A stretch of 64,000 bases of DNA, taken from contig OX637398.1 in assembly GCA_951799425.1 (NCBI GenBank), forward strand, positions 21,462,270 to 21,526,269. Direction: 5' to 3'. Positions 34,962 through 48,800 of the stretch are shown in pieces. The notes beneath the pieces were generated by a model. The model saw only the letters and a list, made by a program, of their open reading frames with translations. It was not told where the DNA came from and made no database searches. The DNA comes from Ilex aquifolium. Taxonomy: Eukaryota > Streptophyta > Magnoliopsida > Aquifoliales > Aquifoliaceae. The position numbers were made by a program, and so were the translations under genes. How positions within the stretch are numbered: position 1 is the first letter of the stretch; the number at the start of each line of letters is the position of its first letter.

Positions 34962-37900
34962 TTCAAAGAGCATGAATTCCTCATCCACACAGTTTGTGAC
35001 CTCGAGGAGGATGGCCATATATGAACCAATCCACCAGTTTAGCATGTGGACAGACTTCAAAGGCAATGGCTATCCAAACACAATTGCATCGACAATGGTA
35101 GAGGTGGACACAAACCTAGACAACCAGGTGCAAACTTTTGAGCTTCTTCCCCTTGTTTTTTTTTTCTTTTTGCATATTTTTTCCGTACTCTTCTGATTGC
35201 ATGCCCGAATTAAATCTTACCTCGTAATGATTCTAGTCAGAGGATACTTCACACGGAACACGGGGACCTTCTAACAAGTATGAGCAGGAAGAGACAAAAC
35301 CTGTTGATAAGGTAAAAACATCACATCATTGCCTAATGGCTTCTCTCAATGTCTCTCATTTGCTTTCATTTATTGATGTGCTTTTATTTTAAAGTGTCCT
35401 TGATTGTTAGGATTATGTCAATTTGAGGATAACATGTGTTAGATTACGACTCTATTTTAGATGTCCTCGTTGGTGTACCATCTGTTTTGAAGTAACGATT
35501 ATTCATTTAAGACATTGGCTTGAAACTATTGCTTTGAGTGGAACTGCCTTTTCAGATGTATTTTTAGGATACCAAGTTGTTGGCGCCTTAGAATTTTCTT
35601 GTTCTCTTTCTCTTTATCCTGTTTGTTGCCTTTTTCTTCTTCATATGTCCCTTGCGTTTATGTGATACACTATTCTCTACTTTGAACAAGACAAGTTGGT
35701 AACATTGAAACGACTTTAACATTCCTAGTTCCTGAATCCTCTTTTACTAGTTTTTACTCGTATTCACATGTAAACCAGTCTATAGCATCTTATGAAGCAT
35801 GGATACTTCAATCGGAGTGACGTATTCGTATCTGATACGTGTCTGCTACCGATGCTCATCGGATACTCGCGGATACATTCTGGATGTATCAAATAATTAA
35901 TAAAATATTTATCAGTGTTGGATACTTGTCGGATACACCTGGGATATGTATATCTCCAAGGTGGATACATTCTCCTTATACTTAGTAAGGTAGGTTTGTG
36001 TAGAAACAGTGAATCACATAAATGGGGATTCTTTCTTCCAAGATGTTCATTTGGACATGCATCACACATGTCTTGAGATTTTTCAATTCTTTATAATGTG
36101 CTTGTCTTGAATAAGGAGTTTTATGGCTTATGTCAAAGCCAATAAAAGATTTACGCTTAAATGTTGAGTAAAAGTTGAAAACTTTCGGAGGGTGACACAT
36201 GTTCAGGTCTAGAATTACATAGAAGTTAGAACATTGAATTCAAAATTTCATTAAATAGTCCCTATGTCAACAACATAAATTGTTTTAGTTTGGAGGTATT
36301 TTGTATCTTAATCCCTTATATCCCTAGTATTGTAATATCATCCTATAGTATATACAGATGTATCTAAGTCGTATCTGTATCCTACTTTTTAAGATTTTGT
36401 CATATCGTCCTATCGTGTCATGCCTGTATCTATATCCGTGCTTTCTAGATAGCACCCCACAATGCAAATCTATATTATACAAAGTTAGACTAAGCTAATA
36501 ATATGTGAAGCATATTTGCAAATAATCTCAAAGGTTAGGACTATACCGAATCTATGCCTTCCAGACCTCCATTACTGGTTGTTGTTTTCATATGAAGCAT
36601 ATTGGCAACACGAGATGAATCGAATATGTCTCTGCTTTGCTCATTAGTTGAAGTGCCAAAGGTGATTGCTCTGCCAGTAAGCCAAACTATTCTTGTTATA
36701 TACGGTTCACTGTGAAAGTGCTTAGTTTCTTTGGAAAAAATAACACAGGTATCATACCGACTTTCTCTCAACTTATATATTCTTGCCAATTTCTGGTGAA
36801 AAAACATGAGATCCTAAAATGGTGTTCCTCTTGGAGCTTAACTTGCTAAACTTCCCTTAACATTTATATTTTTGGGAATTTGCCTTAAAAGACCAAACCA
36901 AGTGAGACTTGGTTAAAGTCTCTCTTCACTTGCATAAACACCTCCTAAATTCCAATTTGAAAATATGCCAACCATATTTGGCTGTTTTTTTCCATTTAAT
37001 CAACTTAACAGAACCCTATTACTTAAACATTTTCTGATGTTTCCTTGATATGTCTATATTGCATGCTAATATTCCAGGTAACAAATTTCCTTCTGGTAGA
37101 AGGAAGGCAGGGAGGGTATGAGTTAAATGGAAAAGAAACTGTTTTGTGTACAGTGGTTAAAAACCTACAACTTGAGGTTTCTATTCATTGTTGATGGCTT
37201 GAAGCTTTTGAAAAGACACATATATGTGGCAGCATGCTGCGATATTGCGGCAGCTACATGAAAACTTGCCATTGCGCACACTATAGTGGTTCTTCTTGTA
37301 AAGTTCCAGTAAGGTAGAAATATAACTCAGTCTGGATTTTAATGTGGCGGTCATCAGGATAATTGTTCATTATTCGTGTGTGGTGCTTGAATCTTTACGA
37401 TATCTTCTCTTACAATACGTTCAATTCATATTTCTCAGTTTCTCACTATCAGGCAATAGGGCCAGTAGGCTTATACTTTTCTGTGCTAATGGTATGCTAA
37501 GGTGTATTATTTATTCTGACTCTTTTGAAATTTCCTCTTCTTTTGAAAATTTTAATTATACTTTTGTCAACATTCAAATATCTGTAATTAATGTTGTCAG
37601 AATATGTCCATTTTTTCTGATCAAATCCTGAGTTTCATAAACAGGTACTGAGACGTCTTGCACAAAACCGTGAGGCTGCTCGTAAAAGTCGTTTGCGTAA
37701 AAAAGTAAGGAAGAAGTACCATACCATTGAGATAGATGCATGTATATGAACCATGGATTATCAGTGTTGCAATTGTCACTTACTAAAAAAATAAACGTTT
37801 GCGTAATTTTCATCAATCTTTTGTTACCAAGTCCTTAATACACTGACCTCATCTGAGTTTTGTTTTGTAGGCCTACGTTCAGCAGTTAGAAACTAGTCGG

Positions 37901-40900
37901 TTGAAACTGATGCAGTTAGAACAAGAGCTTGAACAAACTAGACCACATGTAAGGGGAAAATTGGTTTTCCTTTTACACTTTATTTGATCAATTTTGGTAC
38001 TGACCAAACAGGATATTTTCCTTTTTTTTTTTCTTCTGATAGGAAGAATTCTAAAAATAAAGAAAAAATGATTTTGCTGCAGGGTGGGTATATAGGTGGT
38101 GGATTAGATGCTACTCATCTAAGTTACTCTGGAGCTGTAAACTCAGGTTTGTAGATTGATATGCCACCAGCATTATTATTCTGTTGAAACTTCTCATGCA
38201 CATACATTGCTAGGACAATTGATATTTAGCTTCGTGCTTGATGCATTTGAAAATTATTTTATGAAATGGAAGTATTAGATAAATTTCTTATTTTTATTTC
38301 ATTTGCTCCTTCAAGACGTTTTATGGGTGCTTCATAGTTAGGTTTCTCCTGTTGAGCATTTTGTTCAATCAGCTTGTAGGTTATAGTTAATTTACTGGTA
38401 ACAGCTTTGTGCTATAGATTCTGTCTCGGTCACTTGAGTTGTCTAATTTCTTTTTGCCACATCATGTTTACCCTTTGATATTTATAATTGCCCATTGTTG
38501 ATGTTTGATTAGACATGTTAGTTAAAATCTGGGGAGTATAACTTGCAAGTGAAACAATCTACTGAAACAAAAGGTATATCTTCTAGAAGGCATCCTCTTT
38601 CCTGTGGCAGCTATGGAACTTCAATTGTTTTATTCTTCTAAAGAGAAAAAAAAAATGTGATGTATGTTTCAAAGTTTTACACTATAGATTCTTGATTCTC
38701 GCTATTAAGTATAAAAGCCATAAAAGCAAGATGACAGCCTATTGAAACCTCAAATGACACTAAATTATCATCGAAAATTTGGCTTTAATCAGAACTAATT
38801 TTCAACGTGGGAGTTGTTGAGGGTTATTTATTATGTTGCTAACACCTGGCGATGTAACTTAAAATAGTATGGTTATGCACTTTATTTTTGCATGGCTTGA
38901 ATTTACCAAATGTTGTTTAAACAAAACATTCATTTTTCTCATGCTACTCTTCAAATACTTTTGCTATTGTCGATCTGAGTCTGAACCCATCAATTTTTTC
39001 ATAAATCTTTATGCCGGCAAAACAAACCTGTTAGTCAATTGGGTGTATATAAGCTAAAGACCTACACGTGTTCAACATTTAAATTTATTTGACAGTGTGC
39101 TCTGAGAAATATTCAAGTCAATGGAGAACATCGATAGTTAGTGTTGAGAGTATTATTATTATATATTGTTATCATTTAATGTGGTTGTAATAAGTATACC
39201 TTTCTAAGGGTATACTAGTCTTTTGTGTTTTATTAGGTAACTATAAATACAAATTGAGTGTGAGAGGTAGGGTAAGTTAGCCTCCTCTCTGTTTCTCTCA
39301 TATTGTGTTCATTCTCTCAGTCCCTTTAAACTTAACAAGGTATCAGAGCATTATTGATCCAAAATTTTCTCCGAAATTTATTTTTTGATGTTGAAAATTT
39401 GAGTTGGATTCTTGTTCTTCTCTTCTTCTTTCTTTCCATCTCTCTTTCTTTTTCCGCAACCCACGACCATGGTCTAGGGTCTTGGGTGGTGGTTGTGATG
39501 GCTTCCAGTTGTGCCATCGTTTTGTTTGTGTGTGCCTATGTTGGAGGTGAGGTGTCGTAATTGATTCATGTGTTGATAATCGATTTGGGTATTATTTTGT
39601 CACTGAAAACCTTGTTGGTTGTGTTGTGGTGGTTGCCGATGGCCTCACATGTGCCATTGTCGATATTGGAGTTGTCTGTGGTCCATGCTCATGCGTTGGG
39701 TTGAGATTCTATGATCAAAGGCTTCGTTGGATGTGTCGTGGTGGTTGCTGGAGGTCTGGTATTCAACTGTTATGCTACCGAAGGTTTGCCTATACAGTTA
39801 GTATTGTCAGTCAGTTTATGAGATGTCCTAAAGTACCATATTGGTATGCAGTCATTCACATTCTTCGATACCTCAAATGTGCTCTTAGACTTAGATTGTT
39901 ATGTTGACCTAATGGGCATCTTAGAGTCGAAGATTTTATAGATGCTTATTGGGCTGGGTCTCCCGCGAATCGAATATTAACTACTAGTTATTGTACGTTC
40001 TTGAAAGGTTACGTGAAAAAGTAAAAAACAAACAGTGGTAGCACAGTCCCGTGCTGAAGCTGGGCATAGATCAATGACACATACAAGCAGTGAGTTAAAA
40101 TGGTTACTGCACTTTCTTCAAGAAATTGGTTTTCTAGTTCAACTTCTCTTACAGTTGTTCTGTCACAATCAGATTGCTCTTCATATTGCTGTCAATCTTG
40201 TATTCCATAAGAGGACCAAACATATTGAAGTCGATTGTCACTTTATTCGAGACAAAATACTAGACGGAGGTATTGTAACACCATTTGTGAAATCTAAGTA
40301 TCAGCTTGCAGATATGTTCACAAAAGTATTGAGTCGCACTCGTCTTACAACCATTTGTTCCAAGTTTGATTTTTATGATATGTATATACTCCAGCTTGAG
40401 GGGGAGTGTTGAGAGTATTATTATTATATATTGTTATCATTTAATATGGTTGTAATAAGTATACCTTTCTAAAGATATACTAGTCTTTTGTGTTTTATCA
40501 GGTAACTATAAATATAAGTTGAGTGCGAGAGGCAGGGTAAGTTAGCTTCCTTTTTTTGTCTCTCATAGTGTGTTCATTCTCTCCATTCCTTTAAACTCAA
40601 TAGTTAGTAACACCAACATTTGCACACTCGTCACACTAGTGTGCCGTTAAAAATAATGGTCTTCAACCTGTCCATGAATGCAATTTACCAGAATTTAGAT
40701 GATCATTTATGACACAGCGCTGAAACCTATCGTTGGCTATTAATTTTTGTATCTGATTCTCTGATGTACCTTTGTGCTTCTATTGCTTGCAATAATTTAT
40801 TGCTCCAAGTATAATCCTGTTCTTTGTTCTTTCTAGTTATTGTATCCTGCAATTAGCCCCCTTTGCCTGCAGGTACTGCTGCATTTGAGATGGAGTATGG

Positions 40901-43806
40901 ACACTGGGTGGAGGAGCAAAGTAGACAAATTAATGATTTGAGGAATGCTTTAAATTCTCATGTAGGTGATATAGAACTCCAGAAACTTGTCGATAGTGGC
41001 ATGGGCCACTATTTTGATCTCTTCCGCATGAAATCAACTGCTGCAAAGGCTGATGTTTTCTATCTTATGTCTGGTATGTGGAAAACATCAGCTGAACGCT
41101 TTTTCTTGTGGATTGGAGGGTTTCGTCCTTCAGAGCTTCTAAAGGTGATGCATGGTTTGATTCACGTTGTACTTCAAAATTCTTAAAAGGAAAAGTGCAG
41201 CATTCAGGAATCTAAATTTGTCTTTAACTCCAAGCAAATATCTCTTTCTGAAAGAAAGTAGTCTTTGCCCTAATAAATTGCACCTGGGTTTCTCCTACGT
41301 ATATTTTCCAATCCGTTTCTAAGTTTCTCATTAAACATACTGGGTGTCATAAAAGGTGGAGTTGAATCATTGAATTTCCTGGAGTCTGAACGTATATACG
41401 AATTTTACAAGTGCTCAATAGTTTTGCACACATTCTATGTTATTTGTACCATCATCCGTTGCATTTTCTTCATCCTATAATTTATATTATATTTGCTCCC
41501 TAAAAACCTGGTCAAGATGTTTTTGTCTTTTAGAAATAATCTGCAATTCACCAGTACCTTACCAAAGAATCAATATGCTAACAACTAGTTAATTGAATGA
41601 TGGTGTGTGTATGCATACACTTGAACTTCACATCTTTATGTGTGTGTGCCCCCTAGAACATGCACTTTGTGTACTGTGTTCAACATGTATTAATATGTGA
41701 TTATTATAATATGTCAAATCGAATTGATAATTTGAATGCTTAGCAGAAAGAAAACGAAAATGGATGAGTAACTAGTACATGTAAGCTTGGCCTGCACTTA
41801 GACTTTATATACCACTAAAATCAGTGATCAACATTATCTAAGGGCCAAGCTTGGCCCACTGGAAACCTAACTTATGATTAATTTCCCATTGGGAATTCTC
41901 TCGTCCATGTACGCATATTAACACACAGGTTTTGGGTAAACAAGAATATCAGATGTTCTTTTCCATGTAGTTGAACAAGTCCAGAAAGTTATTTATTTAT
42001 TTTTTGGTCCAGAAAGTAGTTGAACAAATCACAGATTATGTTTTCCTGTTTCGGTATTTTTCTTGTTCTTCAAACCCATTCTACTAAAGATAAAGCTTAT
42101 TTGTTGTTTTCTGTTCACCATAGGTTCTTGTGCCACAGCTTGACCCTTTAACAGAACTCCAACTTTTTGAGGTTTATAGCCTTAGACAATCATGTCAGCA
42201 AGCCGAAGATGCTCTGTCACAAGGAATGGATAAACTCCAATCAATTGTGGCCGAAGCTGTAGCAGCTGGTAACCTGGGCGAAGGAAATTACTTCCCTCAG
42301 ATTTCCACTGCAATGGAGAAGTTGGAAGCATTCGTTAGCTTTGTGAATCAGGTATTATATCATCGTTAACTTTTTAGTGTTTTTTAATCCATTTTCTACC
42401 TTAAAATAATGGTTGCCCAATTTGATTCTCTCTTATTCATCGAGCAATAGTTTATGGTGTATATATTCTATTTGGTATTTACGCAGTGTCTGTGCATACT
42501 GTGTGCATGTGTGGTTGCGCATTGTTATGTCAGAGAGAGAGAGAGAGAGTTCCTTGCCTTGTTATGTAGGAACAATTGAATTATTTGAACATGGGCAGTT
42601 ATGTTCTTCAAATTTTCATTCCTGAAATTCCATTTCAAGACTGGGGATACAATAGGAAGAACCTCATCAGTGTTGCAGCAATTATACTGTCTTTGGGACT
42701 GCTACTTCTGCAGAAAGATTATTATTGAAAAATTTGGTCTCATGTTCTAATTGTCATATTTCCAATGTTTTGAGAAAAGTATAACTTTTTTTTTCACTTT
42801 TCTTACTAGAAAACATAACTTGAGTCTTTGGCAACCAGATAAATTCTGAGCTTGACTTCAGTGCAGGGTTAAATGTTATAGGTTGTTCAGTTGGATTTAC
42901 AGAAGAGTTTTCCCGTTGTTTCATGGCTTTGTTCGTTCTACTCAATTGTGAATCTGTATATACTTATTTCACTTTCACTTTGGCTCTGTATAAAATGACT
43001 AAGCATTTCTTACATATAATTTTTATCAAGTGACCTAGAGAAAACCTCTTTGCCATTGCACTTTGAATCTTCTGTTAAAAGCTGTTGAAAACCCCTATGT
43101 ATCCATTTTAGAGATCAGACTACATCCTCTTAAACAGTATGATGTGATACCTGAAACTTAGAAGAATGATTTCATGGTGAAACTCGTAGCCAAATGTATG
43201 TTACTAGAACTATAAGTGGTGTTAATCAAGTGTTTTGCCTTTTACTTCTATAACCAAAAGAAGGTGGATTTTACTTTCATGAAACCCTTGAAGCTGAAAT
43301 ATTTTGTATGAAATAACTCATCCTTGATTTTTCACACTCAGTTAATAACCTGATTTTTAATGCAAACTTATTGTTGTAGACCTTCTCAGATAATCAGGTC
43401 CTCAGGCCATTCATTATTTGATTTTTGAAAATACAGAGTTCCAGAAATTAGGGAATCACATATGCAAAATGTTGGTGCATGTTCTGGTTTGGACGGCGCC
43501 TCATAGCATAATAACAATTAGAAAATGGAAAATGATCACCCCTTTCTCTCTCTCTCTGATAATTTTAAGTTATTTGATATGTTAAGATTCGTAACTTGAC
43601 ATTATGATTTTACTGATTTGTTTTCGGGACTTGGCGTGTGTTTCTCGAAACAGGCAGATCATCTTCGCCAGGAAACCTTGCAACAAATGTCTCGCATCCT
43701 AACTATCCGCCAAGCAGCTGGAGGTCTTCTTGCCTTAGGGGAGTACTTCCAACGCCTTCGAGCTTTGAGTTCCCTCTGGGCTACTCGTCCTCGTGAGCCT
43801 GCCTAG
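34962..43806 (+). CDS. TGA-type bZIP transcription factor, TGA1/TGA4 (clade I) group
   Basis: Eight coding exons with consensus splice sites join in frame to 361 residues: 34972-35127, 35237-35311, 37645-37704, 37871-37948, 38083-38146, 40873-41144, 42124-42351, 43654-43806. Residues 1-77 are the variable N-terminus, starting MNSSSTQFVTSRRM and including SEDTSHG. The bZIP domain follows: basic region with RRLAQNREAARKSRLRKK over exon 3, then a short leucine zipper in exon 4. The DOG1/seed-dormancy domain is encoded by exons 6-8 and ends ATRPREPA. TGA factors bind TGACG/as-1 elements in the nucleus as dimers and recruit NPR1-type co-regulators and glutaredoxins. The length matches TGA1 and TGA1a. 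Of the four cysteines of Arabidopsis TGA1, only the one in RQSCQQAEDA is kept; the partner position is Tyr. I see no frameshift or stop. Confidence 0.96.
35790..36448. mobile_element. hAT-type MITE (copy A) in TGA intron 2
   Basis: The left end TTATGAAGCATGGATAC and right-end complement CTAGAAAGCACGGATAT are imperfect inverted repeats. They are flanked by ATAGCATC (35782-35789) and ATAGCACC (36449-36456), an 8-bp duplication with one mismatch. The inside is full of GGATAC/GTATCC words. A second copy lies at 60984-61610 in the aminotransferase gene. Confidence 0.72.
39142..40602 (+). mobile_element. Internally deleted Ty1/copia element in TGA intron 5
   Basis: Two 196-bp LTRs (39142-39337 and 40407-40602; TGTTGAGAG...), roughly 9% different by eye, are flanked by GTTAG (39137-39141 and 40603-40607). 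A primer-binding site AGGTATCAGAGC follows the left LTR, and a polypurine tract GAGGGGGAG precedes the right one. Between them only a decayed end of RT and an RNase H region remain (about 39800-40412; for example SELKWLL, VFHKRTKHIEVDCHFIRDK, LADMFTKVLSRTR). Gag, protease, integrase and most of RT are gone. It lies in the same orientation as the gene, and each LTR has a TATAAATA box (about 39244 and 40507). Confidence 0.93.
40035..40412 (+). pseudogene. Copia RNase H remnant
   Basis: A 125-residue open segment matches the C-terminal RNase H domain of copia Pol: AEAGHRSM, the SSELKWL stretch, HIAVNLVFHKRTKHIEVDCHFIRDK, then QLADMFTKVLSRTR, and a short tail ending at the polypurine tract. Upstream decayed text at 39800-39907 (HILRYLK) belongs to the same domain but is out of frame with stops. 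It encodes no working protein. Confidence 0.88.
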
Positions 43807-44188
43807 TGATGCCATGGACAAGCCTACATGTGCAATTCTAAGGGATAGTCACCAAGTGGATATCACTCCAACAACAGTGTGTACCTCTTATTTACATCCA
43901 GTATAAACATACATATGAACAAAATCTCAGTTTCTGGCATTTTTCGAACCGCCTCCCCTTCCACAATTGGGAAGTTGTAAATATGACTAGCTATTTAATG
44001 TAGAGGAAGGTTGTGATTGCACTTCATTTTTTATGCTTGTAAATTATTTTGTCTTCAGAGGACAATTTTGTTGTATCATTTGGGGTCTTTAGACGAAACT
44101 TGGTGTAAATGGACAGTTACAATGGTCTATTCTCATTGTATTTTATCAAGTGAATGTGATATGTAAAGGTTAACTGCACCAAGGGAAA
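43807..44188 (+). other. 3'UTR and downstream region of the TGA gene
   Basis: This is the sequence from the TGA stop codon to the first base of the copia LTR, 382 bp. It is AT-rich with T-rich stretches and should contain the poly(A) site; no single canonical AATAAA stands out. The LTR therefore begins at or very near the 3' end of the transcript. Confidence 0.5.
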
Positions 44189-45828
44189 GGAATCATGTAA
44201 AGAACGTAGCGGAATTTAAAAAATTTGATTCCTCATTCCAAAATTTATTCATGGTTAATACAAATCGAGAAACTTCATATCTATAATGAAGATTAAGGGT
44301 TACCTGTTAAAGCGTGTTTTGAACGATCTTCAAACTTTCTCAAACAACTTTGAACCTTCAAATTTGAATTTGATCTTTACCCCAAGCCTCGCAATTATTT
44401 GGCCTCTATAGGTATCCACACGAATTGATAAACTAGAAGAATCTATTTCAACCTTTGATAAACTAGTAGTGAGAGACAATGAATGGTGGTTCTTCTTGTG
44501 CTAGTAAAAGAGTTATTATATCATATATCCACATTCTACATAAAGGTATTTATAGAGTTTTAAAGACTCTAATCCTAATTTGGGTCAAATTGTAATTATC
44601 TTATAATTACATATAACCACTTTATTAACCATTAATTGTAATAAAGTCCCTAATTAACTCTGAATTAGGTTATCACCTCAATTAACTCTTAATTGGTTTT
44701 CTCTCTTTTATCCTTTAGTTTCCAATTAATTCTATTGTGTGTGACCCTATAGGTTTAAGCATACCCGGTTATAAGCATTCGATACTAACTACAAGTAGCA
44801 TCTCAAATTAGAACTCTTTCTAATTTAGCTTGAAGTAGAACTCTTCTAATTCTCCTTTTATGAAGAACAATTAATATATTTATATTAATTTCATTCTTCG
44901 AGCTTCTACTAATAATGAGTGACACCTAGCAGCATATCATGATCAACCTCCGAATAACACGAAGTAGGTAAAGAACCCATTCAATCTATAGTTGACATGC
45001 AATTCAATCCTTCTATCACACAATGCCCCAATTGAATTACTAGGGTATGAAATTACTGTCAAACCCCTAATTCAATCTTATGACTATGACTCTTAATGAT
45101 CAGTTAGAAACTCTGTTCTAATTGTTATTCTGCCTTGGCCAAGGACTCCTTGAGTCATATCCTAGAAGATCACATAGGACATTCTCCCTTTATTTACTAA
45201 GAGTGATAGATTTCATGTTGTGCACTCATAAATCTCCATGCACGTCTAACTATGTCGAACAATACATATCCAAGTTACATGGTTAGTATATGAATATGTT
45301 GTATAGTTAAAGCATAGAAGTCCATGCACAAGATAACCATAGTGTCTCAAGTCTAAGGATCAGTTGCATAACTATAACTTTAGGATTTAATATTGACAGA
45401 TATGTAAAACTTCATATGAAAAATCATATGTTAGTCAATAGTCACGTTCAGTATACTTGTTCTCTAACAAGCACCCATACACTTGCTTCAGTGTCCCTAC
45501 ACTAGTGACTTGAACGAGTCACCTCATATCAAATATGAGTAAACATAATGTATGCTAGTCTATCCGGATTACATAGTGCCCACATAGTAATCCTATGACT
45601 AGGAACATTAAAGAGTTAAGTGCTAAGAAGTATATGTCTCATCTTCTCAAGTCATTGAGAACCTATCTTCTTAACTTGTACTCTATAAACTATATCATGT
45701 ATATTAAAATGAAATAAAACAAAAACATGATAAATAAACTTGCCCTTTTATTTGAGTAAGTAATGAATGTTGCTAGTACAACCCCAAAATATCATTTATA
45801 TGATTGGTCTTAGAGCATACTACTAACA
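44189..45828 (-). repeat. 3' LTR of the copia element
   Basis: 1640 bp, paired with 53776-55397. In element sense it begins TGTTAGTAG and ends GATTCC instead of GATTCA. It lies 382 bp beyond the TGA stop codon. Confidence 0.92.
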
Positions 45829-45842
45829 ATCTCCCACTTGCA

Positions 45843-48800
45843 CTAATACCAATCAACCATGTATCTAATACCAATCTTCTCAAGATGTCGATCCAGCTGC
45901 TGTAATGTTAGTGCTCTTGTAAGTGGGTCAGCTACATTATCCAATGATGCAATCTTCTGGATACACACATCACCTCTTCCAATGATCTCTCTAATCATGT
46001 GAAAACGCCGCTCTATGTGTTTGGACTTCTGATGAGACCTCGGTTCCTTGGCTTGAGCTATTGCCCCATTGTTGTCACAATATAATGATATAAGTGACTC
46101 AATGGTAGCAACTACTCCAAGTTCGAAGATGAACTTTTTGATCCAAACAGCTTCTTTGGTAGCCTTTGAGGCAGCAACATACTCAACCTCACTAGTGGAA
46201 TCCGTTGTAGTATCTTGCTTACAGCTCCTCCAGCTTATTGCTCCACCATTCAAGATGAATACAAATCCATAAGCGGATTTTCGATCATCTACATCAAATT
46301 GGAAATTTGAATATGTATAACCATCCACTTGTAGCTCTCCTCCTCCATAGACAAGAAATGCATCCTTAGTTCTTCTCAAGCACTTAAGAATGTTCTTGAC
46401 TGCATTCCAGTGTTCTAAACCTGGATTAGACTGATATCTGCTTGTAACACTTACAGCATGACTAATATCAAGTCTAGTACATAACATAGCATACATGAGG
46501 CTACCTATTGCCGAAGCATAAGGGACATTGCTCATGTTATTTCTCTCTTCTAATGTCTTAGGACTCATGTCCTTAGAGAGGTGAATTCCATGTCTGAAAC
46601 GTAAAAATCATTTCTTGGAATTCTGCATGTGAAATCTCATTAACACCTTGTCTATGTATAAAGATTGGGATAATCCAAGAAACCTTCTAGATCTATCTTT
46701 ATAGACCTTTATACCTAGTATATATGATGCTTCTCCTAAATCCTTCATGGAGAAATTCTTTGAAAGACACAGTTTGACCGATGAGAGCATTCCAATATCA
46801 TTCCCAATGAGTAGGATGTCATCTACATAAAGTACCAAAAATGTGATAGCATTCTCATTAACCTTTTTGTACACACATGGTTCATCCATATTTTGGAGAA
46901 AGCCAAACGATTTGATTGCCTCATTAAAACGAATGTTCCAACTTCGGGATGCTTGTTTTAATCCATAAAGAGTCTCTGTAACTTGCACATCTTGTGCCCT
47001 TCGCCACTGGATATAAAACCTTATGGCTGAACCATATAAATATCTTCCTCAATGTTTCCATTAAGGAAAGCGGTTTTAACATCCATTTGCAATATCTCAT
47101 AGTCATAGTGTGCAGCTATAACAAGCATAATCCTAATGGTTTTTAACATGGCTACGGGTGAAAAGGTTTCTTAATAGTCAACTCCTTGTCTTTGCTTGAC
47201 CTTTAGCCACTAGCCTAGCTTTGTAGGTCTCCACCTTTCCATCCGAGCCTATCTTTCTTTTGAAAACCCATTTACAACCTATAGGTACAATAACTTGAGG
47301 TGGGTCCACCAAAGTCCAGACTTGGTTGGAGTACATAGAATTCATCTCAGATTTCATGGCCTCTTGCCATTTTCCCGAGTAGATGTCTAACATCGCCTCT
47401 GTGTAATTACTAGGATCATCTTGATGATTACAGTTACCAATAAAGAGTTTCTCATCACCTTGATGAAGATACCCATATCTTTGACTTGGCATGGATATCC
47501 TAGTAGATTTACGCATAGCTTGTGTAGTACCAGGTTCTACATCGATAGGGCGTTAAAACTGATCAGTGACTGTTTGTGGTTCTAAGTATATTTCCTCAAG
47601 TTCTATCCTTTTTCCTTTGCCTTCTTCTTGAATAAACTCTTTTTCAAGGAAAGTAGCAAACTTGCTAACAAACACTTTTTGTTCACTAGTAAGATAGAAA
47701 TAATATCCTAAAGATTCTTTAGGATATCCCACAAACCTACACCTTTCAGTCCTAGCTTCCAACTTGTCCACATCATGTTTCTTAACATGTGCAAGACAAC
47801 CCCAAATCTTAGCATGTTTAAGACTTGACTTCTTTCCATACCATATCGCATACGGTGTCTTAGGAATATATTTAGAAGGTACCCTATTTAGTAGATATGC
47901 AGCAGTCTCTAGAGCATATCCCCAAAAGGAGATAGGTAAGTCTGTGTAACTCATCATAGATCGAACAATATCTAATAATGTTTGATTTCTCCTTTCAGAG
48001 ACACCATTAAGTTGCGGTGTTGCAGGAGGAGTCCACTGTGATAGAATGCCATTTTCCTTAAGATTATCCAAAAATTCAGCATTTAAGTATTCACCTCCTC
48101 AATCTGATCGAAGAGTTTTAATACTTTTGCCAGTTTGTTTTTCTATTTCATATCTAAATTCCTTGAATTTTTCAAAAGCTTCAGATTTGTACTTCATTAA
48201 GTACACATAGCCTAACCGTGAATGGTCATCAGTGAAGGTTATGAAATATGAATAGCCACCTCTGGCTACTAAACTTATTGGTCCACATACATCGCTATAC
48301 ATTAATCCTAAAATATTTGCAGCTCTTTCACCATGCCCTACTGGTGTTTTGGTCATCTTACCCATGAGACAAGATTCACATGTTGGATAAGCTTCATAAG
48401 CCCATGGACCTAATTTTCCATCATTAATCAACTTGCGAATCCTATCTTCACTAATATGACCTAATCTGAGGTGCCACATATAGCTAGGATTCTGATCATC
48501 TCTATGCCTTTTATGAGTGACGACATTCATATCAATATGCTCAATATTATTTAGATTGCCATTCATATTTAAGAAATAAAGACCATTTAAAAATATGCCA
48601 GAACCTATCAAATTGGAATTTAAAGTAAAAGAACAAACGTTTTTTTTCTCAAAAGCGAATCTATAACCATCCTTACATAATGATGAAATAGAAATAATGT
48701 TCCTAACTATATTAAGCATAAATAAACAGTCCCTAAGCTCTAAAATAACTCCAGATGGCAATGACAAGTAGCAAGTCCCCACAGCTAATGCAGCAACGTT

